A DNA stretch of 64,000 bases from Tachypleus tridentatus (Eukaryota; Arthropoda; Merostomata; Xiphosura; Limulidae): contig NW_027467782.1 in NCBI RefSeq assembly GCF_004210375.1, positions 34,523,771 through 34,587,770 of the forward strand, written 5' to 3'. The translations under genes and the position numbers were made by a program. Under the pieces are notes generated by a model. It had not been told where the DNA came from. It did no database searches and saw nothing but the letters and a program-made list of their open reading frames with translations. Positions within the stretch are counted from its first letter, which is position 1, and the number at the start of each line of letters is the position of its first letter. This document shows, in pieces, positions 1 to 11,526 of this stretch.

Positions 1-408
1 TATGTAAATAAAACTTTCCCTATACAAGGCCTCTGAGAAAGTGAAGTTTCATTTTACTGAACAAGGAAAATAATTTTGGAAAATTCTTACAAGGTTTTAA
101 ACAGATGCCTAGAAATATCCATTTATCAAAATTTATGTTTCCAGTTCAGTATGTGCATATTTTGCTTGTGCATCAAATGCATTGATAAATATGTTTGCCT
201 TTAAAAGTATTAAAGCATATGAAGCATTTAAATGTTTCTATTTGCAATAAATGTATTTTAAAAATTATCAATCAGTTTTTATTTGAAAATCCTGAACATA
301 AACACCACTTTCTTCTTTTCAAACAGAATAAGAACATGTAATTATTAGGTTCATTTTGTTTGACAATCAAACATGTTCATCACTAGCAGACGTGTGATAG
401 AGAGAAAA
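1..408. other. AT-rich DNA, no gene seen
   Basis: AT-rich sequence left of the first transposon. I see no conserved coding stretch, repeat head or RNA gene. A short minus-strand open frame at 383-583 runs across the end of the neighbouring Tc1-type element and is not a gene. Confidence 0.6.
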
Positions 409-410
409 TA

Positions 411-1562
411 TACTCCTCAAAAAAGAAACACAAAAGGCAAAATATGAGACAAATTGTTAACAAGTTTATTCCGGGTAGTTCTGTATGACGTGTGAAACTT
501 TCTGCATTCACTGCTGAACATCCAAAGTCTGCAAAGGCGAAGTCCACGCTCACTAATTGAAGTTTAACGTCCCTCAACGTCAATAACGAGTATGCCCCCC
601 GTGAGCATCAATAACTGCTTGGCATCTCCTGCCCATGGAAGCGATGAGATGACGAATCACATCCTGTGGAATGGCTGTCCACTCAGCCTGCAAAGCTGCT
701 GCAAGCTGAGATAGAGTCTGCTGTTGAGGTCATCGCCGTCACAGACGTCGGTCCAAATCGTCCCAAAGATGTTCGATGGGATTTAAATCTGGTGATCTGG
801 AGGGCCAGGGAAAAACGTTGATGTTGTGGTGTTTCAAGAAGACAGTGGTAAGTCGGGCTGTGTGAGGACTGGCGTTGTCATGTTGAAAAACGTCGTTGAC
901 GTTCACCATGATGGGTTGCACATGGGGCCAAAGAATCTCGTCGACGTATCGTTGAGCCGTAAGATTCCCTCGAATGTGCAAAAGGTCTGTTAAGGCAGTA
1001 GACGTCGCCGTGGTGGTCCTATCCCGAAGGTGACGTAACCGGATGTAGCGATCTTGTGCGGGCGTTTTCACACGAGGTCTGCCAGATCGTGGATGGTCAC
1101 GAGTTCATCCATGTTGTTGGTGACGATTCCATAGCCTCGTGATGGTGATTGGGTGGATATTTACAGCTCTGGCAACATCTGTTCGAGATTCTTCTGCTTC
1201 CAACCGACCAATGGCGTTGTGTCGTGCTTCAGTCAGTCTTGGCATAACTGTATTGCGTGTCGGTGGCTTAACACTGAGCTATGGAAACCGAGAACCCGTC
1301 ACTTTTATAGGGATTTTGCACATGTTGCACTTGCAGAACATGCAGATCTCTCAAACAAATTTATTGGACACGCATGCGTTTTGCCGAAAAATCAGATGTT
1401 TTCCTCCGTTTTCAAAGTGCACAACTTTTATTGTCATTTTGGTCTGACAATCAGTGCCTTAACATGTGTTACATCACATACTCTAAGCTTGTAACGTTAT
1501 TACATATATTTCTCTTTAAAATAACAAAAATATCCCTTTTGCGTTTCTTTTTTTGAAGAGTA
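411..1562 (-). mobile_element. Tc1-type DNA transposon, internally deleted (copy 1)
   Basis: Both ends carry the same inverted terminal repeat: the left end reads tactcctcaaaaaagaaac and the right end is close to its complement (gtttctttttttgaagagta). TA dinucleotides at 409-410 and 1563-1564 fit the TA target duplication of the Tc1/mariner superfamily. The element is about 1.15 kb, shorter than a full Tc1 (about 1.6 kb), because the middle of the transposase gene is missing. A relative with nearly the same 3' half lies at 14642-15464 in opposite orientation. Confidence 0.88.
582..1245 (-). pseudogene. Tc1-type transposase, broken (copy 1)
   Basis: Read on the minus strand from an ATG at 1245, the frame starts MPRLTEARHNAIGRLE and continues into a helix-turn-helix DNA-binding region (TRLWNRHQQH) and the RSGRPRV hinge typical of Tc1 transposases. 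After a TATSTA segment there is an internal deletion that joins to DLLHIRGNLTAQRY. The second catalytic aspartate (FQHDNASPHT) and the glutamate (NPIEHLWDDLDRR) of the DDE triad remain; the first aspartate (normally in a WSDE context) is lost. There are stop codons after the HTH (QQHG*TRD) and after DLDRRL, and an extra G near the C-terminus shifts the frame. The product cannot be active. Confidence 0.85.
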
Positions 1563-1564
1563 TA

Positions 1565-3658
1565 GTATAGTTTTTCACTTACTGTGGACTCTCAAAACCA
1601 TGGTGTCCAACACGGTCACCACTTGCCACATGACAAAGCAGTTATTGACCTGTGGTGAACTGGTGCTTTACTTCTACCACCTATTTTTTAAGTATAATTA
1701 ATTCTATTAATAAATAACTGAAAACATTACTTTGAATTTACTACCCATCTGTAAAAACATGGTTAATTCTTCTGCCACATTGTGAAAATGTCGACACATT
1801 TTACACAGTTTTGGTGACTATGAAAATACTGTTGGACACTGGTGCATTGGACCTAAAAGCACACCCATTCCTACAGTTTTTTACAGAACCACAATTATTC
1901 CAATGTTCTGATTTTGTTCCAATCACAAATCTATTTTTAAATATTGTATATAATAATTTAACTTGGTGTGTTGACTAACGATTCTTTTACAGTGGGTGTT
2001 TGCAGCTTCTTGGAGATAAATTCAATAATAAATGAACAGCATGCATTCTACTTATTATAAAATATGTTCAAAACAAGTGAAACATGACAAATTCTTCACA
2101 CCACATGTATCACAACTGGATCTAAATACTTTATGGTTCTCTTCTTGACAAAAATCTATTTTGGCTGAAATCAATTGGTTTAAAATACAGTTGACAAGCC
2201 AAATTATTTTTTTCTATTTTAAATTTCAAATTTTCTAACTTTTATCTGACTGAAACTCTCTTTTCCTTGGCTTTACTTTTAGCTCACTTCTTACTCTGTG
2301 GTCTCTGATATGGTTGTTGTAACTTTTTATATCCTGTATTGGGGCATTCTAGAAATTTCTGTAGCCTTGACAGTAATTACAAAACTTCCAATAACTGTCT
2401 GCTTTTAACTCTCTTATTGTGAAAAAAAAAACAATCATGAAATATTATCTCACAAAGTAAATTAATTAACACTACCTACATTAAAACAGTGTGTTTTATC
2501 TTATAGCCCTAAACTTATATTTTTAGTCATTACACTATTTGTCATTAACTGAAAACACTTAAATAATGTTGGTGTAATGCATTTTGAAAAGGAGGAAAAG
2601 AGAAAGTGGTCTGGTTTGTAAAATTCTTGAATTTGAAAAAGAAAAAGAAAACCCTTTTTAGTGAAAATATTTAACCACAAAATTCAATTTTTTTTGTGTA
2701 CAAGACTTGTAATATTTCCAGAAAGCTAGTTAGCTTTTATGAAGATACACATATCATTTTAAAAGTGGGAACTGACAGTTATAAACACATTCACACAGAT
2801 TGAGTCTGTAATGAAAGGGTTCATTTGTGTCATCCATTTACGACTTTGTTTTATTCCTACCTACCTCTTACATTAATTTTAAGAAGAAAAATGTAGTTCC
2901 TCTAACCCGTAAGTATTTATTGCAGTGTCTATTGAACCTTACAATTCCAAGAAGCCTACAGTTGTATGTTGTTTCATTGTTACTTTGTGTTTTATTTTGC
3001 CACTTGTACTTGAATGAAAGGGAAAATAAAAACAGTAAGATATTTGGTGTAGACCCAAGACAGTTTAGAGACAGTGGAGTGGTCTTATATCTCCTAAAAT
3101 AAACAACAAGATAACATCCCATACTACTTCAAGCTTTGGTGTCATGCTTATAACGCCAACAAATACCTGACGAGGGTCCTAGCAATATAAAAACTGGCAA
3201 CTCCAATTTTCTCTCCACATGTAAAATCTAAGTGATTTTCACCCAATCATCAAAGCATTTTGAACTTTATGTAATTATCGTAACATAATAACAGTTTTAA
3301 ACAAATATGTTCTTTCATTTTATAATTTAAATAATTACTTAATATACCCTAGTTTTTATCTTACAATAAGGCACACAACCTTCTAGAGTGAAATTTCAGT
3401 CATCACAAGACATTTGACAGTTTGGTTTTTAATAAGAGCTCAACAATACAAACAATGGAAGTGGATGGGTGAACTAAAGTACCTGTCTTTCTCCTCTTAT
3501 GCTCCAAAAGTGCTCCTTTTACCCTTTATAAAACACTGTCCATAATTAGACCTTGCCTGCTGTGAGCTTGGAAATACAAATGTCAGCTTTAAAAATAATT
3601 GACACATATACAAATATTAAATGTTGATATACAAGAAATTGCTGTTCAATTTTACATT
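1565..3658. other. AT-rich DNA, nothing recognised
   Basis: Two kilobases without any repeat head, transposase motif or convincing exon. A 91-codon open frame at 2827-3102 (plus) overlaps an 84-codon frame on the other strand. Neither has a recognisable domain or biased composition, so I do not call them genes. Confidence 0.5.
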
Positions 3659-4060
3659 TTAAAAGGGTTTGTAAGACTGATTGAAGAGAATGAGAGATCT
3701 ACATCGATCAACCCACATGGAGTAGAGGAAACCCACAGCCTTCTGTGACCCCCGTTTTGTTGATGGTTCCCTGCCTTTATAATGTTACTGTAGGAGCTAC
3801 ACTATATGTTTAGCTCACTTCAAGAAATTTAATGTTTAATAATATTTTTTAAACCTCAACAAAACTAAAATTAACATAGCAACATACCTAAAAAAAATGA
3901 AATGGACAAGCGTGTGCGTTCTGTGGAGTGACTGTAACCTCTACTCCCATAGTTTCACCTCCACTGTTTATTGGTACCTTTCCTTCTGATGGACAGATTC
4001 TTCCTTCACAAGTTTCTTCACAGTTATCTTATTCAGCATCACCGGCGTGACTACTAGGAG
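3659..4060 (-). other. Possible last two exons of an unidentified host gene
   Basis: On the minus strand, 4060-3978 is open and bounded by an acceptor-like ctttccag and a donor-like AAAG|gtacc. It would encode LLVVTPVMLNKITVKKLVKE and seven more residues. It ends in a phase that joins cleanly to a second open stretch after ggcag at 3770, which contains GFLYSMWVDRCRSLILF and ends in TAA at 3659-3661. An alternative acceptor (ctacag, exon from 3787) opens a different frame that is also free of stops to 3652. The local base composition looks more like coding than its surroundings. I do not recognise the protein. The acceptors have weak pyrimidine tracts, so this may be chance. Confidence 0.25.
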
Positions 4061-4061
4061 C

Positions 4062-4721
4062 TGGAAAGTTGAACTTGAAGGCCATTCACACAGTGAAAAA
4101 GGCTTAAAATCTCATAGTTTTGTAAAGAACAAAAATACAGTTTTGTTCACACTAAACCTTGTTCTGATCACAAAATCCAAATTTAATCCCAATTTATTTT
4201 TAACATTTTCCTAATTCTTGGACGATTAAGATGAAACTCACCTAAAATTTGCATAATTTTTCTTTTCCAGTTAAATATACAATTATAAGAAAGTTAACTG
4301 TTTAACAAGTTTTACTGATATTCATTTAATGCTCCTGTAAAAATTACCTTTGAGAAAAAACAGAATAGTATTCAGTATAAATCTTTATAAAGTTCTTAAA
4401 AGAATAAACTTGAAGTTGGCACTTCTTCACCTGCAGCAAGCAATATGCAGACTAAATTACAAACTACAATACCCATACAGTAAAACAGAACAAACAATTT
4501 ATGAGGTAAAAAAAACAGCAAACAGCACAATATGAAATTATTAAAACAATATAAAAGTGAAACAAAGAATGGCAAACGAAAACTTAATCACAGCCAACAT
4601 TTAAAGAAAGTGAGAGATACCAGTACAGTATTATGAGCAAAAAACCCTGGAAACATTTCAAATAAAAATATAGTAGCATTCTTAGTAAATCTCAGTAAAC
4701 TGTATGACTTTGTAAAGTTCC
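4062..4721. other. AT-rich DNA, nothing recognised
   Basis: AT-rich spacer between the exon-like segment and hAT copy A. A 61-codon open frame at 4350-4535 is lysine- and asparagine-rich and has no recognisable feature. Confidence 0.5.
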
Positions 4722-4972
4722 GCATGATCATTATGTTCAACACTCATAAGCTAGAACGAAAGCTCTCTGTAAAAGACTTAACGCTAAGTTTAGGATGCCA
4801 CATTAGCCATGTGGGAGTAGCATGCAATACACACATATAATAAAAAACAAACAGAAATACAACCAACATTTTTATTTACCAGAAGATTATCAGAAAAGGT
4901 GACATCAGCAAAAGCAATTTTCACACCGCATACAGTGAGTACATATCTGAATTTCACTAAGCCGCAAAAATG

Positions 4973-6744
4973 TTAATAAGATTTATGAAATTGGCGTTTG
5001 GCTTTCAAAATATCTTCAATTTTCGGTTCTGAATTGCTATATCTAATCATTAGAATTGCTTTCAAGTGTTCATCAGTCAACCTTGATCGAAGTACCGACT
5101 TCACACACTTCATTTTTGAAAATGCTTGTTCACAGATATAAGTTATTCCGCACATTGATGTCATACCAGATTCGAACTGCTTCAGCTTTGGAAAATCATC
5201 TTCAGGTGTGCAGATGTAAAATACAAAAAGTTGTCTCTCTCTGTGATTTGCTTTCAACACGTCATTTCCTTGCAAATCGATGACCTCCAGCTGAAGTTCC
5301 ATTGGCACGTCATCAATGACACAATCAAAAGGATTTTGAAAAAGGAGAATGTCACTTTCGATTCTGTCGAGATCCGAAAATCTCTCTAAAAATGCTTATT
5401 TAAATCACTAATAATCTTTTTTCTGAAACTCCAGGTTTACATCTTCTGCGATTCCAGCATGAAACTCATTGAAACACTGAAAATGAGAGAGGTTTCCTTC
5501 TTCCAAATGTGCTTCAAACAATGACAGCTTTCTCCGAAATCCTTTAATGATTCTATAGAAATCACAGACAAAGTTATTCTTCCCCTGAAGTTTCAAGTTC
5601 AATTCATTCATGTGGGATGTGATGTCACCAAAATTGACAACCAAGTTGGATCCGACAGAAGTGGGTCGGCTCTATATTTCTCTTCTCAGCTTATAAAAAC
5701 GAGACAGGACTTTACCGCAGCTGAGCCACTTCACCGCCGTGTGATAAGGCAAGTCACAGATATTCGAATCAATTTCTTCAAGAAACACCTTGAACTGACG
5801 ATGATTAAGTGCATGACCCCGAATAGAGTTCACTGCAGAAATGAGTGGTTTCAGTATGCAAGAAATATCAAAGTCTCTTCCACAGAGTGCTTGCTAATGT
5901 ATGGTGCAGTGTATGAACAGAGCGCTTAGGAGTTGCAGATCTTCCAACTGTTTCTTGATCAGCCCCACCAGACCCTTCTTCACTTAGCCGTGTTTTTCCT
6001 CCATCAACTATTACAACTCTAAGCTATTCCACTGAAGGTTTTAGTCTTGCAAAGTTTTATGCACTTCCAAAAAAATGTCTTCTCCAGTTGTTCTTCCGTG
6101 CTTGCTGCAAACGGATGCCAACTCTTCCGTGATCTGAAAGTCCAAATTAATTCCACGAATGAACACGAGAAGTTGTGACGTACTCGAGAGATCAGTAGAC
6201 TCATCCAGTGCCAAATAATACCATAGAAAGTTTCTAGCTTTTTGGCGTATCTGTAATGCGATGCTCTCTCCAAGTTCTTCTGCTCTCCGTACAACTGAAG
6301 TTGCTGAAAGGCTGAAAATTTCAAAGAAATTGTCTTTTTCAGGACACAGCTCATTTGCTGCTTCTATCATACACTCTTTGATGAAGTTGGCCTCAGTTAA
6401 AGGTTTTCCTCGCACTGCTTTCCTATGCACTATTTTGTAACTTGTACGAATGACAGATTCATTTTCAGTAAACTTTCTCGTGAAGAAATTCTTTTGAGAT
6501 TCAAAAACACGTTTCATGGATTCAAATTTCTCAGAACGGAACTTTCCTGAAAATTTCAAATATGTTGATGGATGTTTTGTTTCATAGTGACGTCGAAGAC
6601 TATACTCTTTTAAAATGGCAACACTTTCTGTGCATATCACACAAGTAGCTTTCTGTTTTTTGTTTCTATAAAGTACTTTTCTCCTAATTCTTCATTGGAA
6701 GCACGACACTCAGAGTCCACTTTTTTTCTTTTAAAAGCAGTCAT
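4973..6744 (-). pseudogene. hAT transposase with BED finger, broken (copy A)
   Basis: The minus-strand frame starts MTAFKRKKVDSECRA at 6744. After a frameshift it continues with a BED-type zinc finger (cysteines in VICTES, histidines in RRHYETKH), then the hAT core with LALDESTDLSSTSQLLVFIRG (a conserved DEST segment around the first catalytic aspartate) and YHTAVKWLSCGKVL. It keeps a middle segment (EAHLEEGNLSHFQCFNEFHAG) that copy C lacks. The C-terminal dimerisation region includes YICEQAFSKMK and RSRLTDEHLKAIL and ends near 4973. The family resembles the Charlie-like transposases related to vertebrate GTF2IRD2, EPM2AIP1 and ZBED proteins. Several frameshifts and stops disable it. Confidence 0.85.
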
Positions 6745-7086
6745 AACGATGGATGAGAAAAAAACAGGATCTGAAAATGAAAAACACAGAACGCTGTAAG
6801 AAAAGTATTGTTGGTCCAAAAACGCACAAACAAAATATATTGAAACGTACGTTTGCCACGACACTTACCTAAGAACGAATTACGAAAAGCGCATAACCCG
6901 ATTACTAAGAGAAATGAGCTTGCTGAAGCGGTAACCCTAGGCTGCTGAATTTACAAGACGAGTCAATAGGCCGAGGGTTAAGTCTGTACTTGTTTTCAAA
7001 ATCCTAATGCTTTCACAGATGCGTGCTTCGATATGGATAAACGGGCAGCAAGGACGAAAGAAGAATTTTCCAATTGGTTATAAATG

Positions 7087-7350
7087 CGCGGGCCAAGCGC
7101 GTAAGGCGTGCGACTCGTAATCCGAGGGTCGCGGGTTCGCGCCCGCGTCGCGCTAAACATGCTCGCCCTCCCAGCCGTGGGGGCGTATAATATTACGGTC
7201 AATCCCACTATTCGTTGGTAAAAGAGTAGCCCAAGAGTTGGCGGTGGGTGTTGATGACTAGCTGCCTTCCCTCTAGTCTTACACTACTAAATTAGGGACG
7301 ACTAGCACAGATAGCACTCGAGTAGCTTTGTGCGAAATTCAAAAACAGCA
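7087..7350 (+). repeat. SINE family 1, tRNA-headed, inside hAT copy A
   Basis: Near full-length copy. The head (gccaagcgcgtaaggcgtgc, then actcgtaatccgagggtcgc and a gggttcg B-box) resembles a tRNA. The CTCGTAA anticodon-loop sequence is that expected of tRNA-Thr(CGT), so a threonine tRNA origin is inferred. The body (cgttggtaaaagagtagccc, agttggcggtggg, actactaaattaggg) ends gcgaaattcaaaaac. It interrupts the 5' part of hAT copy A; copy B lacks it at the same place, so it inserted after the hAT element. Confidence 0.9.
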
Positions 7351-7528
7351 AAGTCTTGTTTCTTTTAATCATAACGTCTTGTGTTTGCCAGCTTAAAGCG
7401 ATTATCGGTATGATTTATTTTGTTATAACAGTCGGACATTTGATGAAATGTCACTTTTTATTTCCAAGCTGCTAGCTGCTAGCGGGCCGTACAAAATGAC
7501 CGCGAGGGCCGTAGTCTGGTGACCCCTG

Positions 7529-7889
7529 TTCTAGACAACAAGGAAAATTTAGGCAAAGGTAAATAATACAACAGTACCTAAGTTATATTTACCAGTACAA
7601 ATTCTGAGCGATGTTTGGATATTTTTCATTATTTTTTAAATCTAAAATTATTACTCTTATTTTTAATTTATTTACAACTAAAAGTAACAGTACATAAAAT
7701 CGCGACAAAAACAGTACGCGGTATGAATTACGAAAAAAATGATACTTATACATACAAAGTGAGAAAGAATGACGTAAATACAAACCCAAAACACGAATTT
7801 TAAACAAAGCAAAAATAATTAAATTTAGAAAAAGTAAAACGAAGTAAATAAGTACTAACAAACAAGAATAATAAAAACAAAAACATGTA
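7529..7889. other. AT-rich DNA next to hAT copy A
   Basis: Low-complexity A/T-rich flank. Open frames on the minus strand (7589-7996) translate into phenylalanine- and leucine-rich low-complexity peptides and are treated as artefacts of composition. Confidence 0.5.
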
Positions 7890-8500
7890 CAAGAAGCGAA
7901 AGTAGAGACAGAGCGGCTCCAATCTCCACCCGACCCCCACCAACGTACAAAGAGGCGAGACGTCCGGCCGCCAAAAATAGAAAAAATTCCCTGCAACCCA
8001 ACCGTCGAAAATCCACCTCAAAGCGGAGTAACAGCCGATACCTGATCTTACTCAGTATCTTAAAGTACGACACCGAAGCCTGCTCGAAAACTAATTCGTT
8101 TCGAACAAGCAAGCCAGATGACGTACTTAAAGATGGTTAAAGTATATTAGAAGGAAAAGGTCAGGTGGCTGGGAACAGGGACTGGAACGTGGTACAATAT
8201 GGTCTCGGCCGAGAGAGGCGGGACCAGTAAAAGGCGGGCCAAACTTTCCCAGATCTTCACCGACGTCGGACAGAGGACCAACCTGTGCAAAACAGACTCC
8301 GCCTAAGTGTGGCACATGGGACACAACTCAGTTGCACAAGAGTTCCAGAGGTATGCACGCTCCCTCACCGGAAGGATGTTATGCACGACGTGCCAGTTAA
8401 AAGCTGGGAGATAGCTCCCAACACGGTGAAGCGCTACGCGGCCCCAAATAACGTCCTACGGTAGAGCAGGGTGGTGGCGCTCGATCCTGTGGGTACATTC
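7890..8500. other. CpG-rich island of unknown origin
   Basis: About 600 bp stands out from the AT-rich surroundings: CpG is frequent (cgagacgtccggccgcc, gtctcggccgagagaggcgg, gcgctacgcggccccaaata) and GC is visibly higher. It has no SINE head and no transposase or reverse transcriptase motif in any frame. The open frames across it on the minus strand (7855-8112, 8127-8324) show no recognisable domain. It could be an unmethylated promoter island, a first non-coding exon, or the 5' end of an unfamiliar retroelement. Confidence 0.4.
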
Positions 8501-8552
8501 AGTAAATTTGTCATCAACTGAGATGTGAAATTATCAAATATAGGAGAAAGAG

Positions 8553-8668
8553 TCGGAATGTCCCTCTACTGATGTACAACGTTAAAATCAGGGGTTCAAT
8601 TCCACTCGGTGAACTCAGCAGATAGCCCGATGTGGCTTTGTTAGAAGAAAACACACATTACACAAACT
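8553..8668 (+). repeat. SINE family 2 copy (partial)
   Basis: The sequence aaaatcaggggttcaattcc followed by actcagcagatagcccgatg and tggctttgttagaagaaaac matches copies at 17603-17675 and 19932-20063. The ggggttcaattcc part is a tRNA B-box, so this is a second tRNA-derived SINE family, distinct from family 1. The 5' part is diverged or missing. Confidence 0.75.
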
Positions 8669-9948
8669 TACTAACTATGTAAGATACAGAAATAACGGTA
8701 ACTGGACGGTTTAATATCCAACACAATCAAGGACTTGGAAGCGATGTGAAAATAACAGATTTATGGCCAGTAAGAACTATACCCACATTATTTGTTTACC
8801 CCGTTCATATAAAATTAAACTTGAAAGACTTACTTGGAGGACTGCAACAAGGCGTTAGTGACCATGTACTCCCTCTCTAGGTGAGTATCGTCATGAGGAC
8901 TGATGCAGAAAATAAGTGATTCCGAGTAAACGGAAAAGAAGCGCAGTAGCTTTGATGACTTTCCTATAAAAACAGTTATTTATTCTCTTCTGACATTTAT
9001 TTTCCTATGGAAAGCTGTTTACATTTCTTTCCAATAAAATCCCTTATACGTTTCGTGGATTTTTATTTCTAGTGATTCTGAGGCTACGACTGATTTTATT
9101 TTATAGATTTTGAAAACACCGGTAAATCCTTCAAGCTCTATCTATTTATTTTAACATTTAATCTTATATAACAGTCACAGCCTGACATAAATTTTATTGT
9201 AATGAGTTAATGTGTTTTATTTAAGAATACACAGTTCTATAAATCTCTCAACATCTGAGAATTCTGATGTATAGGAGTACATTAAAAGGTTAATCTATTG
9301 GCAAAAAGAAAACAAAACAAACCTGAAACTGTTTACAGTTTTATCATCAATGTTCAAGTGTGAAATATGTTGAGGAGTGATCATTGGAGTGATCAATAAA
9401 AATCTAAATAATGCCAAACAGGACAAACACTGGAACATTTTTGAATTTCTATGTTACTACTCTTAAAAGGATAGAATTGCTTATAAAGTAAAAATACAAC
9501 AAATACTTCACTAAATATGCTAATATTTTCCTATATTTTTATTGATACTCAAATGTTTATTTTTCTTCAACTTTCAAAATAATTTTTACCATCGCTTAGA
9601 TTGTTATAAAATCAGACAACCACTAATATCTGCCTGACATGCGCGGTTTCTGTGGAATTGTCCATACGTAACTTTATCATCAATACTCGTACAACGTTGA
9701 CTGAAAAAACAATACCAACAACATCTCTATTTAAATTCCCGTCCGTCTACATCTATGTTCATACGTATATATGTGTATATATAAACACAGTTATCGTAGT
9801 AAATGAGTGAGAAAGTGTATCAGAACCTTCGTAAATTATTTATACATACACCAACTTGCAGTGATTTCAGTCGAGGAAGCTAATGGGGATCCATGTTTGT
9901 ATATGTTGAGTGATACACAAGAAAATGGTACAAAAGTCCGGTGTACTT
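8669..9948. other. AT-rich DNA, nothing recognised
   Basis: No domain or repeat seen. A good splice-donor match (ctctag|gtgagtatcg, near 8879) on the plus strand has no convincing coding sequence before it. Confidence 0.45.
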
Positions 9949-10142
9949 CTCCACGCCACACCAAATATGATCGACCTTTTAGCCATGTGGACATTATAAA
10001 GTGACGGTCAATCCCACTATTCGTTGATAAAATAGTAGACCAAGACTTGGCGGTGGGTAGCAATGACTACTTGCCTTACATCTGGTCTTTCTGCTACATT
10101 AGGGACGACAAGTGCAAATAGCCCTCGTGTAGCAGTGTCTAA
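9949..10142 (+). repeat. SINE family 1, 5'-truncated
   Basis: The body of family 1 is recognisable: ttttagccatgtggacatta, gtgacggtcaatcccactat, agacttggcggtgggtagca, cattagggacgacaag, and a decayed tail. The tRNA head is missing or too diverged to read. Confidence 0.75.
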
Positions 10143-10611
10143 AGACAAATTGTAAGTTTGTATGAAACTCTTGAGTAAGTATGTTAAATGAGTTTTGGTT
10201 TTCTCTGTTTCATGTTTCATGTTTGTATAGTAAGTGTTCTGTTAAGAAGAATTTAACAATAACAAACCGTTATGTCACATTTTAAATTCTGATAAATAGT
10301 GTTATTAATTCATAACAAGTTAGTGTAGAATATCCTGTTTGTTATTAACATTATTCGTACCTGTTCTACCGTTATTTAAATAGTTAATGTTGAACTTTGC
10401 CTTCATCCGTTGCTTTTCACACACAACATGAGAAGTGAAGCCGTCATAAACAGGAGACAGATGAACTGATGGACAGACACCACGGTTCACAGTATGTATA
10501 AAACAAGCAGTAAATAATGTTCTCTGTCCAATCACATTCAGATATTGTCTACAGCTACTTTCAAAGCTGAATTTTACTGACTGGTGTTGGGATCAAATTC
10601 TGTAACATCAT
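10143..10611. other. Unique AT-rich DNA
   Basis: No feature recognised. Minus-strand open frames here (10017-10220, 10320-10535) have no recognisable motifs. Confidence 0.45.
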
Positions 10612-11165
10612 AAAAAGATGAGATGAAAAATCTGTAGAAAGTGAACCACTAAGAACATTGTACGATAAAACGAGGCTTGAGTATTTAGTATGTAAAGAAA
10701 TGAGAATTACTTAACAATTACAATAATAGGATTTGGAATTAGAAGCTGAAAATAATAGGTACATTTTGTATTGTTAAACATACGTCCACAGGCTATGGGA
10801 TTAAGGGTTAAAAACAATAGGTAAATTGTATACTTGGATATCTCGTCAGACTTTACATGTAAACAAACATGAAAGTCTCGATTGGTTTCTCACATCTTTG
10901 TGACTTACACTGAATAAATCTTACAAAATAATAAAGTCTAAAGTATATCTGAGTAAAACTGTTCGTACAGATTTATTGTTGTTATTTTCATTTAAAGTTG
11001 TATGTTGTTCACAGGTATCAGTGAAGTTGCCAACCATGAATGTATGTTGTTCAGAGGTATCAGTGGAGTAGTCAACCAGGAATGTACGTTGCTCAGAGGT
11101 ATCAGTAAAGTAGTGAACCAGGAATGTATGTTGTTCAGAGGTATCAGTAATGCCTAGTCGCACGG
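10612..11165. repeat. Left copy of a 0.55-kb direct duplication with 42-bp repeats
   Basis: The run from tctgtagaaagtgaaccac to the repeats at 11005-11160 recurs, diverged, at 12469-12990. Its right end is a 42-bp minisatellite: about four units of ttgttcagaggtatcagt... at 11008-11150. Because 42 is divisible by three, the minus strand reads as a 14-residue peptide repeat of the type TDTSEQHTFLVDYS (open frame 10921-11178). I see no evidence that this is a real protein. Confidence 0.75.
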
Positions 11166-11180
11166 TTGAGTGCCCCAAGT

Positions 11181-11466
11181 GATTTTGTTTGTTTATTTCT
11201 TTTTGGAATTTCGCACAAAGCTACTCGAGGACTATCTGTGCTAGCCGTCCCTAATTTAGCAGTGTAAGACTGGAGGGAAGGCAGCTAGTCATCACCACCC
11301 ACCGCCAACTCTTGGGCTACTCTATTACCAACAAATAGTGGGATTGACCGTCACATTATACGCTCCCACGGCGGGAGGGCGAGCATGTTAAGCGCGACGC
11401 GGGCGCGAACCCGCGACCCTCGGATTACGAGTCACACGCCTTACGCGCTTGGCCATGCCAGGCCAG
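11181..11466 (-). repeat. SINE family 1, full length, with target duplication
   Basis: Reverse-oriented copy from the tail (tttggaatttcgcacaaagc) to the tRNA-like head ending ggccatgccaggcca. A 9-bp direct repeat gccccaagt flanks it (11172-11180 and 11467-11475), the target-site duplication expected for LINE-driven insertion. One of the cleanest copies in the window. Confidence 0.92.
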
Positions 11467-11526
11467 GCCCCAAGTAAAAATTACGGTTTGCCTGCCAGGG
11501 TGTAAATTCGACCTTTTTCCTAGCTA

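Larger units (their letters stand above)
4722..7528 (-). mobile_element. hAT (Charlie-like) DNA transposon, copy A
   Basis: Same element as copies B (26.6-29.3 kb) and C (33.0-36.0 kb). The transposase-5' end at 7528 has the terminal ggtgacccctg typical of hAT-Charlie ends (CAGGGGTCACC reversed). At the other end, similarity to the other copies begins only at gcatgatcattatg (4722), about 80 bp short of the expected terminal repeat, so this copy lost its 3' terminus. A SINE is inserted in its 5' untranslated part at 7087-7350. Confidence 0.85.

Noticed and set aside
2827..3122. Opposite-strand frames of 91 and 84 codons
   Set aside because: They are sense and antisense readings of one AT-rich stretch; neither has a signature.
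7589..8324. Four overlapping minus-strand frames next to the CpG-rich island as coding genes
   Set aside because: Three different frames are open together with low-complexity F/L/V-rich peptides; no conserved motif.
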